From: Bacteroidales bacterium
GTDB taxonomy: Bacteria; Bacteroidota; Bacteroidia; Bacteroidales; UBA3824
Length of the DNA: 33,548 bases
NCBI GenBank assembly: GCA_017541145.1
Contig: JAFXZT010000108.1
Location: forward strand, 1-33,548
Direction of reading: 5' to 3'
Each line of letters begins with the position of its first letter. Positions within the stretch are counted from its first letter, which is position 1. Positions 33,449 to 33,548 of the stretch are shown here, in pieces. The notes under the pieces are model-generated. The model worked only from the letters and a program-made list of their open reading frames with translations, made no database searches and was not told the origin of the DNA. A program made the translations under genes and the position numbers.

Positions 33449-33482
33449 AAGCCCTCTACACATACCTGGAGGGCTTTTTTTT
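33449..33482 (+). terminator. Terminator just downstream of hsdM
   Basis: AAGCCCTC (33449-33456) pairs perfectly with GAGGGCTT (33469-33476) around a 12-nt loop, followed by a run of T to 33482. The last 66 bp of the window after it hold no recognisable gene start. Confidence 0.88.
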
Positions 33483-33548
33483 GATTATAAATTGCAAAGG
33501 GTTAATCTTTTGCCGAATAAGCTGTCCTAAATTCGAAAATCAAGTCTT

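Overview
The window looks like chromosomal DNA of a member of Bacteroidota, most likely Bacteroidales. It is AT-rich. Most genes follow the Bacteroidota promoter form (TTTG, about 20 bp, TAnnTTTG). One giant secreted protein ends in a type IX secretion (T9SS) sorting domain. The gene content also fits the phylum: a TamB-like protein, a CarboxypepD_reg/plug outer-membrane receptor, a GSCFA protein, an FKBP lipoprotein resembling GldI and a GH3-beta-lactamase fusion. I cannot name the genus. No rRNA, CRISPR array, prophage or intact transposase is visible.

Layout. 1-240: a promoter-terminator unit inside a short inverted repeat, perhaps a remnant of a small mobile element. 240-5335: a small secreted protein (-) divergent from a TamB-like giant (+). 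5459-8071: a GH51 arabinofuranosidase convergent with a flavin reductase, sharing a terminator. 8210-9662: a two-gene unit of a thioredoxin-fold lipoprotein lacking the attacking cysteine and a GSCFA protein. 9707-17057: a 1881-residue T9SS cargo with seven alternating module pairs, followed after 1 nt by an OmpA-type barrel protein with a repetitive acidic/proline linker. 17213-17297: tRNA-Leu(GAG). 17563-22051: ParE and an outer-membrane receptor. 22128-24213: an FKBP lipoprotein and a DHH phosphoesterase (-), divergent from ndk (+) through two promoters that face each other. 24307-29686: a GH3/beta-lactamase fusion, a BASS transporter and an acyltransferase. 29687-30015: a non-coding, repeat-rich gap. 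30016-33411: an AspT/YidE-type transporter and an HsdM methyltransferase, followed almost at once by a terminator with no hsdS or hsdR in view.

How the genes work together. Much of the window concerns the cell envelope: TamB (lipid transport or outer-membrane assembly), the cargo/OmpA pair, the outer-membrane receptor, the FKBP and thioredoxin-like lipoproteins, the muropeptide- or glycan-directed GH3-lactamase, and the phospholipid acyltransferase. The best candidate for an undescribed system is the cargo/OmpA pair, a likely surface fibre co-translated with a peptidoglycan-binding outer-membrane partner. The thioredoxin-like/GSCFA pair comes second. Other genes (parE, ndk, tRNA-Leu, DHH) are housekeeping. 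All family assignments come from reading motifs; no database search was run.
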